The notes under the pieces were generated by a model. The model saw nothing but the letters and a program-made list of their open reading frames with translations. It was not told the origin of the DNA and ran no database searches. A program made the translations under genes and the position numbers. Positions 26,164 through 35,851 of a stretch of 64,000 nucleotides of DNA are shown here, piece after piece (the first letter of the stretch is position 1; every line of letters starts with the position of its first letter). Source of the DNA: an uncultured Roseobacter sp. (GTDB lineage Bacteria; Pseudomonadota; Alphaproteobacteria; Rhodobacterales; Rhodobacteraceae); the NCBI RefSeq assembly GCF_947492555.1, contig NZ_CANLNE010000003.1, positions 744,001-808,000 on the forward strand, written 5' to 3'.

Positions 26164-28541
26164 TCCGATTGGGTCTTTCGGCGCTGCTGTCCCATTGGCG
26201 GCGCAACCCCTGGCAATTTGCCACCCTGATTGCCGGTCTGGCCTTGGCGACGGCCCTGTGGTCCGGCGTGCAGGCCATCAACGCCGAGGCGCGCGCGAGC
26301 TATGATAGTGCTGCGGATGTGCTGTCCGGCGGGGGGCTACAGCAAATACGCCGGGCGGATGGCGCACCCTTGCAGGTCTCCGAGTATGTCGAGCTGCGCC
26401 GCATGGGCTGGCAGGTGAGCCCGGTGCTGGAGGGGCGGCTGGCGTTTGATGACCAGACGATCCGCCTCACGGGGATTGAGCCGCTGACCCTGCCGCAGGC
26501 CGCCGCCGGCGACACGCTCGTGCAACCCGCCGATCCCGACGATGGGCTCTTTGCCGAGGGTGATGTGGTCTTTGTCCATCCCGATGATGGGCCGCTTTTT
26601 GATGGGCGTGCGGTCACCGTTCGGCCCGACGCATCGCGGCCCCCCGGCACCGCCGTGACCGACATCGCCACGGCAGAACGCCTGTTGGAAACCCGCGATG
26701 AGATCACCCGGTTGATTGTCGCGCCCACGCAGCCCTTGGGTCTACCCGCCTTACCGCCGCGCTATGTGATGACAGCGCCGGGCACCCAGAACGATGTGGC
26801 GCGCCTGACCGAAAGCTTTCATCTCAACCTCACCGCTTTTGGCCTGCTGTCCTTTGCCGTTGGGATTTTCATCGTCTATGGCGCGGTGGGGCTGGCCTTT
26901 GAACAGCGGCGCGGCGTGTTTCGGACCCTTCGGGCGCTTGGCCTGCCGCTGCGGACCCTGATGGGGTTGCTGGCGGTCGAATTGGGCGTCTTTGCGCTGA
27001 TTGCCGGGGGCATCGGTGTGACCCTGGGCTACTTGATCGCAGCGGCCCTGCTGCCGGATGTGGCGGCGACGCTACGCGGCCTTTACGGCGCGGATATCAC
27101 GGGCCAGCTGCAGCTGCGCCCGGCGTGGTGGCTTTCCGGTCTTGGGATGGCGCTGGCGGGCACGGCCATTGCCGCCACCGCCGCCCTGATCAAACTGGCG
27201 CGGCTGCCTCTGTTATCTTTCAACCACCCGCGCGCGATGAGCATGCACGCCGCGGGCGCGGCGCGCTGGATGGCGGCTGTCGCCCTTGGGCTTTTTGCCC
27301 TTGGGGCTGTGATCGCCTGGGGCGGGCAGGGTCTTTTTGCCGGGTTCGCATTGCTGGCCTGTCTGTTGATCGGGGCGGCTTTTTGCCTGCCGTTGCTGCT
27401 GTCTTCGGCGCTGCTGCTGGCGGGGCGCCTGCATCGCTCCGTGCTGGCGGAATGGTTCTGGGCCGACAGTCGCCAGCAATTGCCCGGCCTCTCCATGGCG
27501 CTGATGGCGCTGCTGCTCGCGATGGCCGCAAACATCGGCGTATCGACCATGGTGTCGAGCTTCCGGCTGACCTTCACAGGCTATCTCGATCAACGGCTGG
27601 CCTCGGAACTCTATCTGACGGCGCAGACCTTCGAGGAGGCGCAGGAACTGACCGCTTTTGCGCAATCCGAAGGTGCCACCGTATTGCCGATCATCTGGCA
27701 GGACCTGCGCATCGGCGGCTTACCGGCAGAGATTTACGGCATTCGCGACCATGTCACCTATCGCGAAAACTGGCCTTTGCTGGCGGCGGTGCCAGATATC
27801 TGGGACCGGGTGGCGCGGGGCGAGGGTGCGTTGATCAATGAACAACTGGCGCGCCGTAACGATCTTGCGCCTGGGGACATGCTGGAAACCGGCGACAGGG
27901 TGCTGGGCGTCTATGGTGACTATGGCAATTCCGCCGGACAGGTGGTGATCTCGGATGCGCTCTTTGCCCAGCGGTATCCCGAGGTGCAGGCGCTGCGCTT
28001 TGGCCTGCGCACAGAGGATGCCGCCCGCCTGTCCGAGCGGCTGGAGGCGCGGTTCGACCTTACCGAAGACGCGTTGATCAACCAATCAGAGCTCAAGGCC
28101 TTCTCGCTGGCGGTCTTTGAACGCACTTTCTCCGTCACCGCGGCGCTGAATGTGCTGACGCTCTCGGTGGCCGGGCTGGCGCTGCTCATCGGGTTGCTGA
28201 CGCTGGCGAGCCTGCGGTTACCCCAACTGGCGCCGGTCTGGGCGCTGGGGCTGACCCGCCGCCACCTCGCCACGCTTGAGCTGGCGCGGGCGCTTTGCCT
28301 GGCGGTTGTGACCGGGGTGCTGGCGGTGCCGCTGGGGCTGGCGCTCGCCTGGGTGCTGCTTGCCGTGGTCAATGTCGAGGCCTTTGGCTGGCGTCTGCCC
28401 ATGTTCCTCTTCCCGCTGGATTACCTGAAACTGGGGGCGCTGACGCTGCTGGCCGCTTTTCTGGCCGCACTCTGGCCCGCCTTTCGTCTTGCGCGGACAC
28501 CGCCCGATCAATTGCTCAGGGTGTTCAGCAATGAACGTTAG
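26160..28541 (+). CDS. FtsX-like ABC permease, two-domain
   Basis: 793 residues starting at GTG 26160. One N-terminal helix and a large periplasmic domain are followed by a three-helix FtsX block, a second helix cluster with another periplasmic domain, and a final FtsX block (residues ~660-790). This is the ten-helix YbbP-like layout. It works with the preceding ATPase. The last eleven bases overlap the start of a lipocalin-type secreted protein, so the three genes form an operon similar in content to attEFGH-type systems. Confidence 0.9.
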   Translation: MIRLGLSALLSHWRRNPWQFATLIAGLALATALWSGVQAINAEARASYDSAADVLSGGGLQQIRRADGAPLQVSEYVELRRMGWQVSPVLEGRLAFDDQTIRLTGIEPLTLPQAAAGDTLVQPADPDDGLFAEGDVVFVHPDDGPLFDGRAVTVRPDASRPPGTAVTDIATAERLLETRDEITRLIVAPTQPLGLPALPPRYVMTAPGTQNDVARLTESFHLNLTAFGLLSFAVGIFIVYGAVGLAFEQRRGVFRTLRALGLPLRTLMGLLAVELGVFALIAGGIGVTLGYLIAAALLPDVAATLRGLYGADITGQLQLRPAWWLSGLGMALAGTAIAATAALIKLARLPLLSFNHPRAMSMHAAGAARWMAAVALGLFALGAVIAWGGQGLFAGFALLACLLIGAAFCLPLLLSSALLLAGRLHRSVLAEWFWADSRQQLPGLSMALMALLLAMAANIGVSTMVSSFRLTFTGYLDQRLASELYLTAQTFEEAQELTAFAQSEGATVLPIIWQDLRIGGLPAEIYGIRDHVTYRENWPLLAAVPDIWDRVARGEGALINEQLARRNDLAPGDMLETGDRVLGVYGDYGNSAGQVVISDALFAQRYPEVQALRFGLRTEDAARLSERLEARFDLTEDALINQSELKAFSLAVFERTFSVTAALNVLTLSVAGLALLIGLLTLASLRLPQLAPVWALGLTRRHLATLELARALCLAVVTGVLAVPLGLALAWVLLAVVNVEAFGWRLPMFLFPLDYLKLGALTLLAAFLAALWPAFRLARTPPDQLLRVFSNER

Positions 28542-29580
28542 GTCTTTCCTCCTATGCGCCTTCATGGCGCTGGCCTTGCCCACAGTAGTGGCCGCGCAAA
28601 GCTTTGCAGGCCTTGGCAGCGACGCCGAAGGCTTCGCCACGCCCGAACGCGGATACGTCTTTCAATTCCCCAAAGACCACGGCGCGCATCCCGCTTACCG
28701 GATCGAATGGTGGTATCTGACCGCCAATTTGCAAGACGCCGAGGGCACGGCCTACGGGCTGCAATGGACGCTGTTCCGCAGCGCGATGGCACCGGAAGAG
28801 CGGGCAGGGTGGGACAGCCCGCAGCTCTGGTTGGGCCACGCGGCGGTCACTACGCCCACGGCGCATTTCGTAGCGGAACGGCGCGCGCGCGGCGGGATCG
28901 GGCAGGCGGGGGTGATTGCCGATCCCTTCGAGGCGTGGATCGACGAATGGCACATGACCGGGGCCGATATGCAGCAGATGCGCCTTGTCGCGGCGGGGGA
29001 TGATTTCGCCTATGACATGCAGCTGAGCGCCAAAGGTCCGCTGATCTTTCATGGCGAAGACGGCTATTCACAGAAATCCGGCTCGGGACGGGCGAGTTAT
29101 TATTACTCGCAGCCCTTCTTTGAGATCACGGGCATCCTGACCCTGCCGGAGGGGCCAGTTGAGGTCACCGGGCAGGCGTGGCTGGACCGGGAATGGGCGT
29201 CACAGCCTCTGGGTGCCTCGCAGGTCAGCTGGGACTGGTTTTCCATGGCCTTCGAAGGGGGCACGCGCTTGATGGGGTTCACCCTGCGCGACAGCGCCGG
29301 ACCGGACTACACAGCCGCCACTTGGATCGAGCCGGACGGGCGTACTACGGCCTTCCCCGATGGCGCATTTTTCGCCGAACCGCTTGGGCAGAGCGATGTG
29401 GCCGGGCGTGACATCCCCACCCGCTGGCGTGCCGTGCTGCCGGAGAAAGGCGTGGATGTGACCGTTGAGGCAATCAACCCGCAAGCCTGGATGGCGACCT
29501 CCATTCCCTATTGGGAGGGGCCGGTGGTGATCTCGGGCAGTCATAGAGGGCGCGGCTATCTGGAGATGACGGGCTATTAG
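28531..29580 (+). CDS. AttH/CrtC-like lipocalin-domain secreted protein
   Basis: 349 residues from ATG 28531, with a signal peptide ending at VVAAQS (about residue 22). Conserved features of the AttH/hydroxyneurosporene-synthase family are present: FPKDHGAHPAYRIEWWYLT near the start, WLGHAAVT, and later WLDREWASQPL. The family comprises two lipocalin-like barrels. No carotenoid gene is near; the operon with an FtsX/LolD-type pump points to a periplasmic partner of that transporter instead. Carotenoid hydratase activity cannot be excluded but is unlikely in this context. Confidence 0.88.
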   Translation: MNVRSFLLCAFMALALPTVVAAQSFAGLGSDAEGFATPERGYVFQFPKDHGAHPAYRIEWWYLTANLQDAEGTAYGLQWTLFRSAMAPEERAGWDSPQLWLGHAAVTTPTAHFVAERRARGGIGQAGVIADPFEAWIDEWHMTGADMQQMRLVAAGDDFAYDMQLSAKGPLIFHGEDGYSQKSGSGRASYYYSQPFFEITGILTLPEGPVEVTGQAWLDREWASQPLGASQVSWDWFSMAFEGGTRLMGFTLRDSAGPDYTAATWIEPDGRTTAFPDGAFFAEPLGQSDVAGRDIPTRWRAVLPEKGVDVTVEAINPQAWMATSIPYWEGPVVISGSHRGRGYLEMTGY

Positions 29581-29683
29581 GCGGCCGCCTGACGTTTGGT
29601 CAGACCTCATTCCATGGCGTAAATGCTTTGCGGGGCCGCGCACGGGTTGTAGAATTCGCAGGAACTCTACGGAAAGGATGCGC

Positions 29684-31924
29684 ATGAGCCGCTCGGGAAC
29701 AGTCACGCGTCGCGGCCTGATGATCGGTGCTGTCGCAGTTGCGGGCGGCGTGGCCTTTGGCAGCTACAAGGTGCTGGTGCCGCATGCCAACCCGCTGGCC
29801 AAGGGACTGGGCCCGGATGAAGTCAGCTTTAACCCCTTTATCCGTGTGACGCCCGATGGAATCACGCTGATCGTATCGCATGTCGATCTGGGGCAGGGGG
29901 CCGCGTCGATGCAGGCGGCTTTGATCGCCGAGGAGATGGACATCGCGTTCGGGCAATTCACCCTGGAACAGGCACGTCCCGATCCCGCCTACTACAATAC
30001 CGCCATGGCGGATGAGGCCGTGCCCTTCATGTCGACGGATACCGGGTTTGCGGCTGAAACCATGCGCGGTGTGATGGGTGCTGCGATCAAGGTCGCCGGG
30101 GTGCAGGTGACCGGCGGCTCGACCTCGGTGCCCGACAGCTACGAAAAACTGCGCATCGCCGGGGCCGTTGCGCGCGAAACCCTGAAGGCGGCTGCTGCAG
30201 CCGAAACCGGCCACGACGTGGCCCTGCTGACAACTCAAGACGCCCATGTGATCCTGCCGGACGGGCAGGAAATCCCTTACACAACACTTGCCGCGACGGC
30301 AGCCACGCTGGAGCCTGTATCGGACGTGGCTTTGCGCACGCCAGAGGCCTGGCGGATGCTGGGAAAGCCGATGCAGCGTCTTGATATCGTGGCGAAATCC
30401 ACGGGGCAGCAGCGCTATGGGATAGATCTGCAGATGGAGGGCATGGTGTTTGCCGCCGTCCGGTGCAACCCGCACAAGGGCGGTGCGCTTAACGGCTTTG
30501 AGGCGGCGCAAGCCCTGACCCTGCGCGGTGTGCAAAAGGTTGTGCCCGCCACCGGTGGCGTTGCCGTGATTGCCGAAAACACATGGTATGCGCTGCAGGC
30601 ACTGGATGCGATTGACTATGATTGGGGACCAGCGCCCTATCCCGCCGAGCAAGCGGATCACTGGGCTGCGGTGGCCGCCGCATTCTCGCCTGACACGCTG
30701 GATCGGGTCTGGCGCGACGATGGCGATGCCAGCACCGCGACGGCGGAATACAGCGATATCGAGGTGGAATACCGCGCGCCCTATGTCGCGCATCAGCCGC
30801 TGGAACCGCTGAGCGCCGTTGTGCGCGTCACCGACGACCAGGCTGAGGTCTGGGCGGCGCATCAGATGCCGCGCTTTGTGCAGAAGCGGGTGGCCGAGAA
30901 GACCGGGTTGCACCCCGATCAGGTCCTGTTTCATAACCAGTTCGCCGGGGGCAGTTTTGGCCACAGACTGGAGTTTGATAACATCGACCGCGCAACCGAA
31001 GTGGCGATGCAGCTCAAAGGCACGCCGGTCAAGCTGATGTTCAGCCGCGAAGAGGATTTCGCGCAGGACTACCCACGCCAGATCGGCATGGCGCGGGCGC
31101 GCGGGCAGGTCGAAGGCGGTCAGGTGACGGCGCTTGATCTGGAGATTGCAACACCCTCGGCCGTGCGCAGCCAGATGGGGCGCATTGGTGTGCCGGCGCC
31201 GGGCCCGGATACGCAGATCGCCGCGGGCGCGTGGAACCTGCCATATGCGATTCCGCATTTCCGCGTGGCGGCCTATGCTGTACCTGAATTGGCATCCACC
31301 AGCTCATGGCGCTCGGTCGGGGCCTCCACGGCTGGGTTTTTTGCCGAAAGCGCCCTGGACGAGCTTATCCACGCCGCCGGTGCCGATCCGATGGAAGAGC
31401 GGTTGCGGCTGGTCAATGACCCTGTTGCGCGCGGCGTGCTCGAAGCGGTGGCGGAAATGTCTGATTGGGGCAGCCCCATGGGTGACGGGCGGGGCAGGGG
31501 TGTTGCCCTTGTCAATTCCTTCGGCGTGCCGGTGGCTGAGGTGGTCGAGGTGACGCAAACGCCTGACGGCATCCGCATTGATCGCGTTTGCGTCGCCGCC
31601 GATGTGGGCCGCGTGATCGATCCGGTGAATTTCGAAAACCTCGTTCAGGGCGGCGTGATCTGGGCCCTTGGCCATGCGATCAATTCGGAGATCACCTATG
31701 CCGACGGTCAGGCGGAACAATCGAATTACCACGCGGCAGAGGGGATGCGGTTTTATCAAACCCCGGAAGTCCTGGTGCGAGGCGTTGAAAACGCAGACAG
31801 AATTCGCGGTATCGGAGAACCGCCGGTGCCCCCCGCAGCCCCCGCTCTGGCCAATGCGGTCTTTGCGGCGACCGGTCAGCGGTTGCGGGAGATGCCCTTC
31901 AATCGGCACGTTGACTTTATCTGA
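29684..31924 (+). CDS. Xanthine dehydrogenase-family molybdopterin-binding subunit (IorB-like)
   Basis: 746 residues from ATG 29684, which has GGAAAGG at correct distance; the ATG at 29678 is too close to it. A Tat-type signal is visible (TRRGLMIGAVAVAGG). The sequence has the isoquinoline 1-oxidoreductase beta-subunit pattern: VDLGQGAASMQAALIAEEM, YRAPYVAHQPLEPL, QFAGGSFGHRLEFD and the C-terminal IRGIGEPPVPPAAPALANA with the catalytic glutamate. It should hydroxylate an aldehyde or N-heterocycle in the periplasm with Mo-cytosine dinucleotide. The [2Fe-2S] small subunit expected beside it is absent from this window. Confidence 0.9.
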   Translation: MSRSGTVTRRGLMIGAVAVAGGVAFGSYKVLVPHANPLAKGLGPDEVSFNPFIRVTPDGITLIVSHVDLGQGAASMQAALIAEEMDIAFGQFTLEQARPDPAYYNTAMADEAVPFMSTDTGFAAETMRGVMGAAIKVAGVQVTGGSTSVPDSYEKLRIAGAVARETLKAAAAAETGHDVALLTTQDAHVILPDGQEIPYTTLAATAATLEPVSDVALRTPEAWRMLGKPMQRLDIVAKSTGQQRYGIDLQMEGMVFAAVRCNPHKGGALNGFEAAQALTLRGVQKVVPATGGVAVIAENTWYALQALDAIDYDWGPAPYPAEQADHWAAVAAAFSPDTLDRVWRDDGDASTATAEYSDIEVEYRAPYVAHQPLEPLSAVVRVTDDQAEVWAAHQMPRFVQKRVAEKTGLHPDQVLFHNQFAGGSFGHRLEFDNIDRATEVAMQLKGTPVKLMFSREEDFAQDYPRQIGMARARGQVEGGQVTALDLEIATPSAVRSQMGRIGVPAPGPDTQIAAGAWNLPYAIPHFRVAAYAVPELASTSSWRSVGASTAGFFAESALDELIHAAGADPMEERLRLVNDPVARGVLEAVAEMSDWGSPMGDGRGRGVALVNSFGVPVAEVVEVTQTPDGIRIDRVCVAADVGRVIDPVNFENLVQGGVIWALGHAINSEITYADGQAEQSNYHAAEGMRFYQTPEVLVRGVENADRIRGIGEPPVPPAAPALANAVFAATGQRLREMPFNRHVDFI

Positions 31925-31958
31925 GACAACACGCGTGCTGTTGCAGCACGGTGGATAA

Positions 31959-33173
31959 ATGGTATCTCACGGGGACAATGCTGTCGCGGGGGCACCGCGC
32001 GGCCTGATTGGAAAGGGTGAGCTCTTGGATTTTGCAGCCTCGGAAGAACAATCCGCAATCTTCGACATGGCATATGCCTTTGGGCAGGAGCACATCGCGC
32101 CTCATGCGCAGGCGTGGGAGGCTCAGGGCACGATACCCAAGGACTTGTGGCCGAAGGTTGCGGAACTGGGGCTGGCGGGTATCTACGTCTCCGAGGAGTT
32201 CGGCGGGTCAGGGCTCAGCCGGCTTGACGCAACGCTGGTGTTCGAGGCCTTGTCGATGGCCTGTCCTGCGGTCGCCTCCTTCTTGTCGATCCACAATATG
32301 TGCGGCGGCATGATCGACAAGTTCGGTTCCGACGAGAGCAAGGCTAAATGGCTGCCGCGGCTGTGCCGCATGGAGACGATCTTTTCCTACTGCCTGACGG
32401 AGCCGGGGTCGGGCTCAGACGCCGCCGCCTTGCGCACGCGCGCCGACCGCAGCAACGAAGGTTTCGTGCTGAACGGTACCAAGGCTTTCATTTCCGGCGG
32501 CGGCTATTCCGACGCATACCTGACCATGGTACGGACCGGCGAAGACGGCCCTAAAGGTATTTCCGCCATGGTTGTCGAAACCGGCAGTGCGGGGCTGTCG
32601 TTTGGCGGATTGGAAAGCAAGATGGGCTGGCGGGCCCAGCCCACAGCTCAGGTGCAATTCGACGACTGTGCTGTGCCTGCCGAAAATCTGATCGGCGAGG
32701 AAGGCCGCGGATTTTCCTATGCCATGGCCGGACTGGACGGCGGGCGCCTCAACATCGCGGCCTCTGCCTTGGGCGGCGCGCAGGCGGCGCTGAATGCCGC
32801 GCTGAGCTATGCGGGAGAGCGCAAAGCCTTTGGTAAATCAATCGATCAGTTCCAATCTCTGCAATTCAAACTGGCGGATATGGAAGTGAAACTGCAAGCC
32901 GCGCGCGTTTTCTTGCGCCAGGCGGCCTGGAAGTTGGACAGCAAGGCACCGGATGCCACAAAATTCTGCGCCATGGCGAAGGTTTTTGTGACCGATGTGT
33001 CCTTTGACGTGGCCAATGATGCCCTGCAAATCCACGGCGGCTATGGTTATCTGACCGACTACGGTGTCGAGAAGATCGTTCGCGACCTGCGGGTGCATCA
33101 AATTCTGGAAGGCACCAACGAGATCATGCGCCTGATCGTGTCGCGTCAGATGATTGCCGACAACGCCGCCTGA
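31959..33173 (+). CDS. Acyl-CoA dehydrogenase, isobutyryl-CoA dehydrogenase-like
   Basis: 404 residues from ATG 31959. A TTG at 32025 behind GGAAAGGGTGAG would give 382 residues, closer to the family length. FAD/substrate motifs are YCLTEPGSGSDAAALRT and the C-terminal DALQIHGGYGYLTDYGVEKI; the catalytic glutamate is in QILEGTNEIMR. The close match to the isobutyryl-CoA dehydrogenase type suggests valine catabolism, but the usual mmsB/enoyl-CoA hydratase neighbours are not here. A short CGTGCTG/CAGCACG hairpin at 31934-31950 separates it from the preceding gene. Confidence 0.9.
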   Translation: MVSHGDNAVAGAPRGLIGKGELLDFAASEEQSAIFDMAYAFGQEHIAPHAQAWEAQGTIPKDLWPKVAELGLAGIYVSEEFGGSGLSRLDATLVFEALSMACPAVASFLSIHNMCGGMIDKFGSDESKAKWLPRLCRMETIFSYCLTEPGSGSDAAALRTRADRSNEGFVLNGTKAFISGGGYSDAYLTMVRTGEDGPKGISAMVVETGSAGLSFGGLESKMGWRAQPTAQVQFDDCAVPAENLIGEEGRGFSYAMAGLDGGRLNIAASALGGAQAALNAALSYAGERKAFGKSIDQFQSLQFKLADMEVKLQAARVFLRQAAWKLDSKAPDATKFCAMAKVFVTDVSFDVANDALQIHGGYGYLTDYGVEKIVRDLRVHQILEGTNEIMRLIVSRQMIADNAA

Positions 33174-33291
33174 CAGTGCATTGATCTGAACCGGATTTAG
33201 TCGGGTATTAAGCGTCGCTTCATAACTCTTTGCCATACCTTGGCGCGTGACCGGTGCGCCGGCCTCTGCTTGCATGGCACAGGAAAATGAT

Positions 33292-34437
33292 GTGACAATG
33301 ACCCATACGACTGATGCGCCAATTGGCCATGACGTACCTAAAAAAGTGCTGATTGTGGACGATTCCCGGGTCATGCGATCGTGGCTGCGGGCTGTTCTGT
33401 CTGCAGATCGACGATTGAATGTCGTAGGTGAGGCCTGCAACGCCATCGAAGCGCGGGACTACCTCAAGGCACACGCCGCCGATGTGCTGACACTGGACAT
33501 CGAAATGCCCGGAATGAGCGGGCTTGATTTTCTGACCCGGCTGATGCGGGCGCGTCCCATGCCCGTTGTTATGATGTCGAGCCTGACTGCGGCAGGCAGT
33601 GATGCAGCCATTCAGGCCCTGTCCCGCGGCGCGATCGATTGCATGGTCAAACCCTCCTCGGCCTATGGCGAGGAACTCACTCAGGATATCTGCGAACGCG
33701 TGTACCACGCAGCCTGCACCCGACCTTCACAATTGCAGATGCGTCTGAAGTCAAACGCGGGCAGTGCTGCGCCAGAGGAGGCAGTTGCGACACCTGCCTC
33801 ATTCGGTGTGCGCGAGCCCTGTCGCCGCGGCGCGATCATCCTTCTTGGGGCCTCTACCGGTGGTGTTGCCGCTTTGGAGACCGTGCTGCCCATGCTGCAT
33901 CCGGACGGACCACCTGTGGTGGTTGTCCAGCATATGCCTGGTAATTTCCTATGCAGTTTTTCTGAGCGACTGAACCGTCAGTTGCGTCAGAACGTGTACC
34001 TCGCCCGGGAAGGCCATGCGCTGCACAGAGGGGACATCGTACTCGCTCCTGGAAATGGCAAGCACACGGAATTGCTACGTAAGGGCGGGCGCTGGTTTTT
34101 TCAATTTGTGCCAAACGATCCTCCGGCCTTGCATTGTCCGGCGGTCGATGTGCTTTTTTCTTCCGCTGTTCCAGAAGCGAAAAATGTCTCGGCTGCCCTG
34201 CTGACCGGATTGGGTCGCGACGGGGCGGAGGGTCTGTTGAAACTGTCACAAGCCGGGGCGAAAACCTTTGGTCAGAACCAAGATACCTGTGTCGTATACG
34301 GTATGCCGCGTGCCGCGAAAGCGTTGGGTGCGGTGCAGGAGGAAGTATCTCTGGAGCGCATCGGACCTGTGCTGCGTGACAGTCGAATTGTGACACGGCG
34401 CCCGCACAATCCGTCGGACACGGTAGCCATCAGATGA
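33292..34437 (+). CDS. cheB: Chemotaxis protein-glutamate methylesterase/deamidase CheB
   Basis: About 381 residues from GTG 33292, chosen because AGGA lies seven bases upstream; an ATG follows two codons later. The receiver domain ([11 protein letters not shown], phospho-acceptor in [12 protein letters not shown]) occupies residues ~18-140. The methylesterase domain has its triad in [16 protein letters not shown] and LGRDGAEG. CheB removes methyl groups from receptors in adaptation. Its stop overlaps the cheD start (ATGA). No receptor gene is in the window. Confidence 0.95.
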   Translation: MTMTHTTDAPIGHDVPKKVLIVDDSRVMRSWLRAVLSADRRLNVVGEACNAIEARDYLKAHAADVLTLDIEMPGMSGLDFLTRLMRARPMPVVMMSSLTAAGSDAAIQALSRGAIDCMVKPSSAYGEELTQDICERVYHAACTRPSQLQMRLKSNAGSAAPEEAVATPASFGVREPCRRGAIILLGASTGGVAALETVLPMLHPDGPPVVVVQHMPGNFLCSFSERLNRQLRQNVYLAREGHALHRGDIVLAPGNGKHTELLRKGGRWFFQFVPNDPPALHCPAVDVLFSSAVPEAKNVSAALLTGLGRDGAEGLLKLSQAGAKTFGQNQDTCVVYGMPRAAKALGAVQEEVSLERIGPVLRDSRIVTRRPHNPSDTVAIR

Positions 34438-34952
34438 CTGCATTGCGCATTCACATTACGCAGGGAGAACAGGCAGTCGGGTCCGATCCTGATCTAGTGA
34501 TTACCACTCTGCTGGGATCCTGCGTATCTTGTTGTTTGTGGGATCCGGTAGTTGGTGTTGGTGGTATGAACCATATGCTGCTGACCACCAGCGCCGCGGA
34601 ATCTGGAGCTTGTAATCTTGTCGGGATCAATGCGATGGAACTTCTGATCAACGAGATACTCAAAAAGGGTGGCCACCGCGACCGGCTTCGCGCCAAAGCG
34701 TTTGGCGGCGCCCAGATGGTGTCTGGCTTGAGTGAGATCGGAAAACAAAATAGCGCTTTCATTTTAACGTTTCTCGAAAAGGAGGGTATTACCTGCGAAG
34801 GGCATTCTCTTGGTGGAGAAACAGCAAGACATTTGATGTTCTGGCCGGCCACAGGTCGTGTGATGCAAAAAATCCGTGGCGATGACCTTCAGGAATCTGT
34901 GTCTCTAGTGCAGGCGCCTGTCAGTGACGGGAATGAGCTTGAGCTGTTTTGA
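34434..34952 (+). CDS. cheD: Chemoreceptor glutamine deamidase CheD
   Basis: 172 residues. The catalytic Cys and His lie in [13 protein letters not shown] and GGMNHMLL, with the Thr region in [11 protein letters not shown]. CheD deamidates receptor glutamines and cooperates with CheC/CheY in other bacteria. Translationally coupled to cheB. The C-terminus NELELF ends in an acidic-Leu-acidic-Leu-Phe motif that recurs at the end of the small protein encoded at 35477-35851. Confidence 0.94.
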   Translation: MTALRIHITQGEQAVGSDPDLVITTLLGSCVSCCLWDPVVGVGGMNHMLLTTSAAESGACNLVGINAMELLINEILKKGGHRDRLRAKAFGGAQMVSGLSEIGKQNSAFILTFLEKEGITCEGHSLGGETARHLMFWPATGRVMQKIRGDDLQESVSLVQAPVSDGNELELF

Positions 34953-35476
34953 CAACCTGGGTAACTGATGCTGAAATGCTCAGGTCGGGACCGCTTTGGT
35001 GCCAAAAAATTGGAAGTTCAATTAGAATTGAGCGAAGATATCATTCGCAGAAGTGAATGGTGTTCAGCCTACTTAGCCTAAGATCATTGAATTTTCTGCG
35101 GTTCTAATCTTGTAGCACTACTGAAAAGAATGGATCTCCTCGACAGGCTGCATGTACAGTATTTCGCTGGGTAGTGGTAACGTGTTACTCTCTCTACTGC
35201 CTTTGATCGTGAAATTCGCACTGCGAGTATGCAGTCAGCTATTTTGGAACTGATTACTGAAGGTCGTAAAGGATTTTAAATTTCAAGACAAAAGGATGTA
35301 GTGGCAACTTTTTTATTTGTTTAGAGTTCACTTGTGGTGTTCGAAGTATTTCGTGCGCTGGGGAGCGCTTACGGTAGGTGAAGCTCAGATCTTTTGCGTA
35401 AGAAATTCACGAACTCACATTCTTGAAGTTACTGTCAATTTGACTAGCGGGTTATGAGAGTTAAAGGGGCTGCCCT
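34953..35476. other. AT-rich gap between converging chemotaxis units
   Basis: About 520 bases, clearly AT-richer than the window as a whole. No open frame over about 40 codons has a plausible start and domain, and I see no clear terminator hairpin although two transcription units converge here. A short frame from 34967 (about 38 codons) has no recognisable product. Confidence 0.5.
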
Positions 35477-35851
35477 TCAGAAAAGATCTAAATCACTATC
35501 GGCTTCATTTGTGTCACCAAAATGGGGATGATCCTCGCCGTATAGCAAAGACTGGGTTGCCTTTAGCTTTAACCCGGCACGTACTTTCTGCAGTTCAACT
35601 GGACCCAGGTGAGGTCTTTCCTGTCTACTTAACAGAAGCGTCATAAGTGCCAAATCTTCCAAAGATTGGCGTAAGAAATCCAGAGCCTGCAGGTTTTTTA
35701 TCATGTGCGAATCTGAAGCTTTTTGTTCTTCTACCGCTCGACCAATTGTGCTTTCGACTTCGAATACCTGACCGGCGAGTCTGTCCAAGTAAGTTGAAAC
35801 CCTTTGGATTACTTCGCTGATGCGCTCCTCTGAATTGACATGAAGGCCCAT
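35477..35851 (-). CDS. Small chemotaxis-operon protein of unknown function
   Basis: 124 residues, last gene of the minus-strand che operon, immediately after cheY (start one base from the cheY stop). It is predicted largely helical, with heptad-like hydrophobics (residues ~8-75, ISEVIQRVSTYLDRL onward), so a coiled coil is likely. The C-terminus is acidic and ends in DSDLDLF. No enzyme motif is visible. Size, helicity, position beside cheY and the acidic aromatic tail recall the CheZ phosphatase of enterobacteria, but I see no convincing sequence match, so this is only a hypothesis. Confidence 0.8.
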   Translation of the reverse strand: MGLHVNSEERISEVIQRVSTYLDRLAGQVFEVESTIGRAVEEQKASDSHMIKNLQALDFLRQSLEDLALMTLLLSRQERPHLGPVELQKVRAGLKLKATQSLLYGEDHPHFGDTNEADSDLDLF

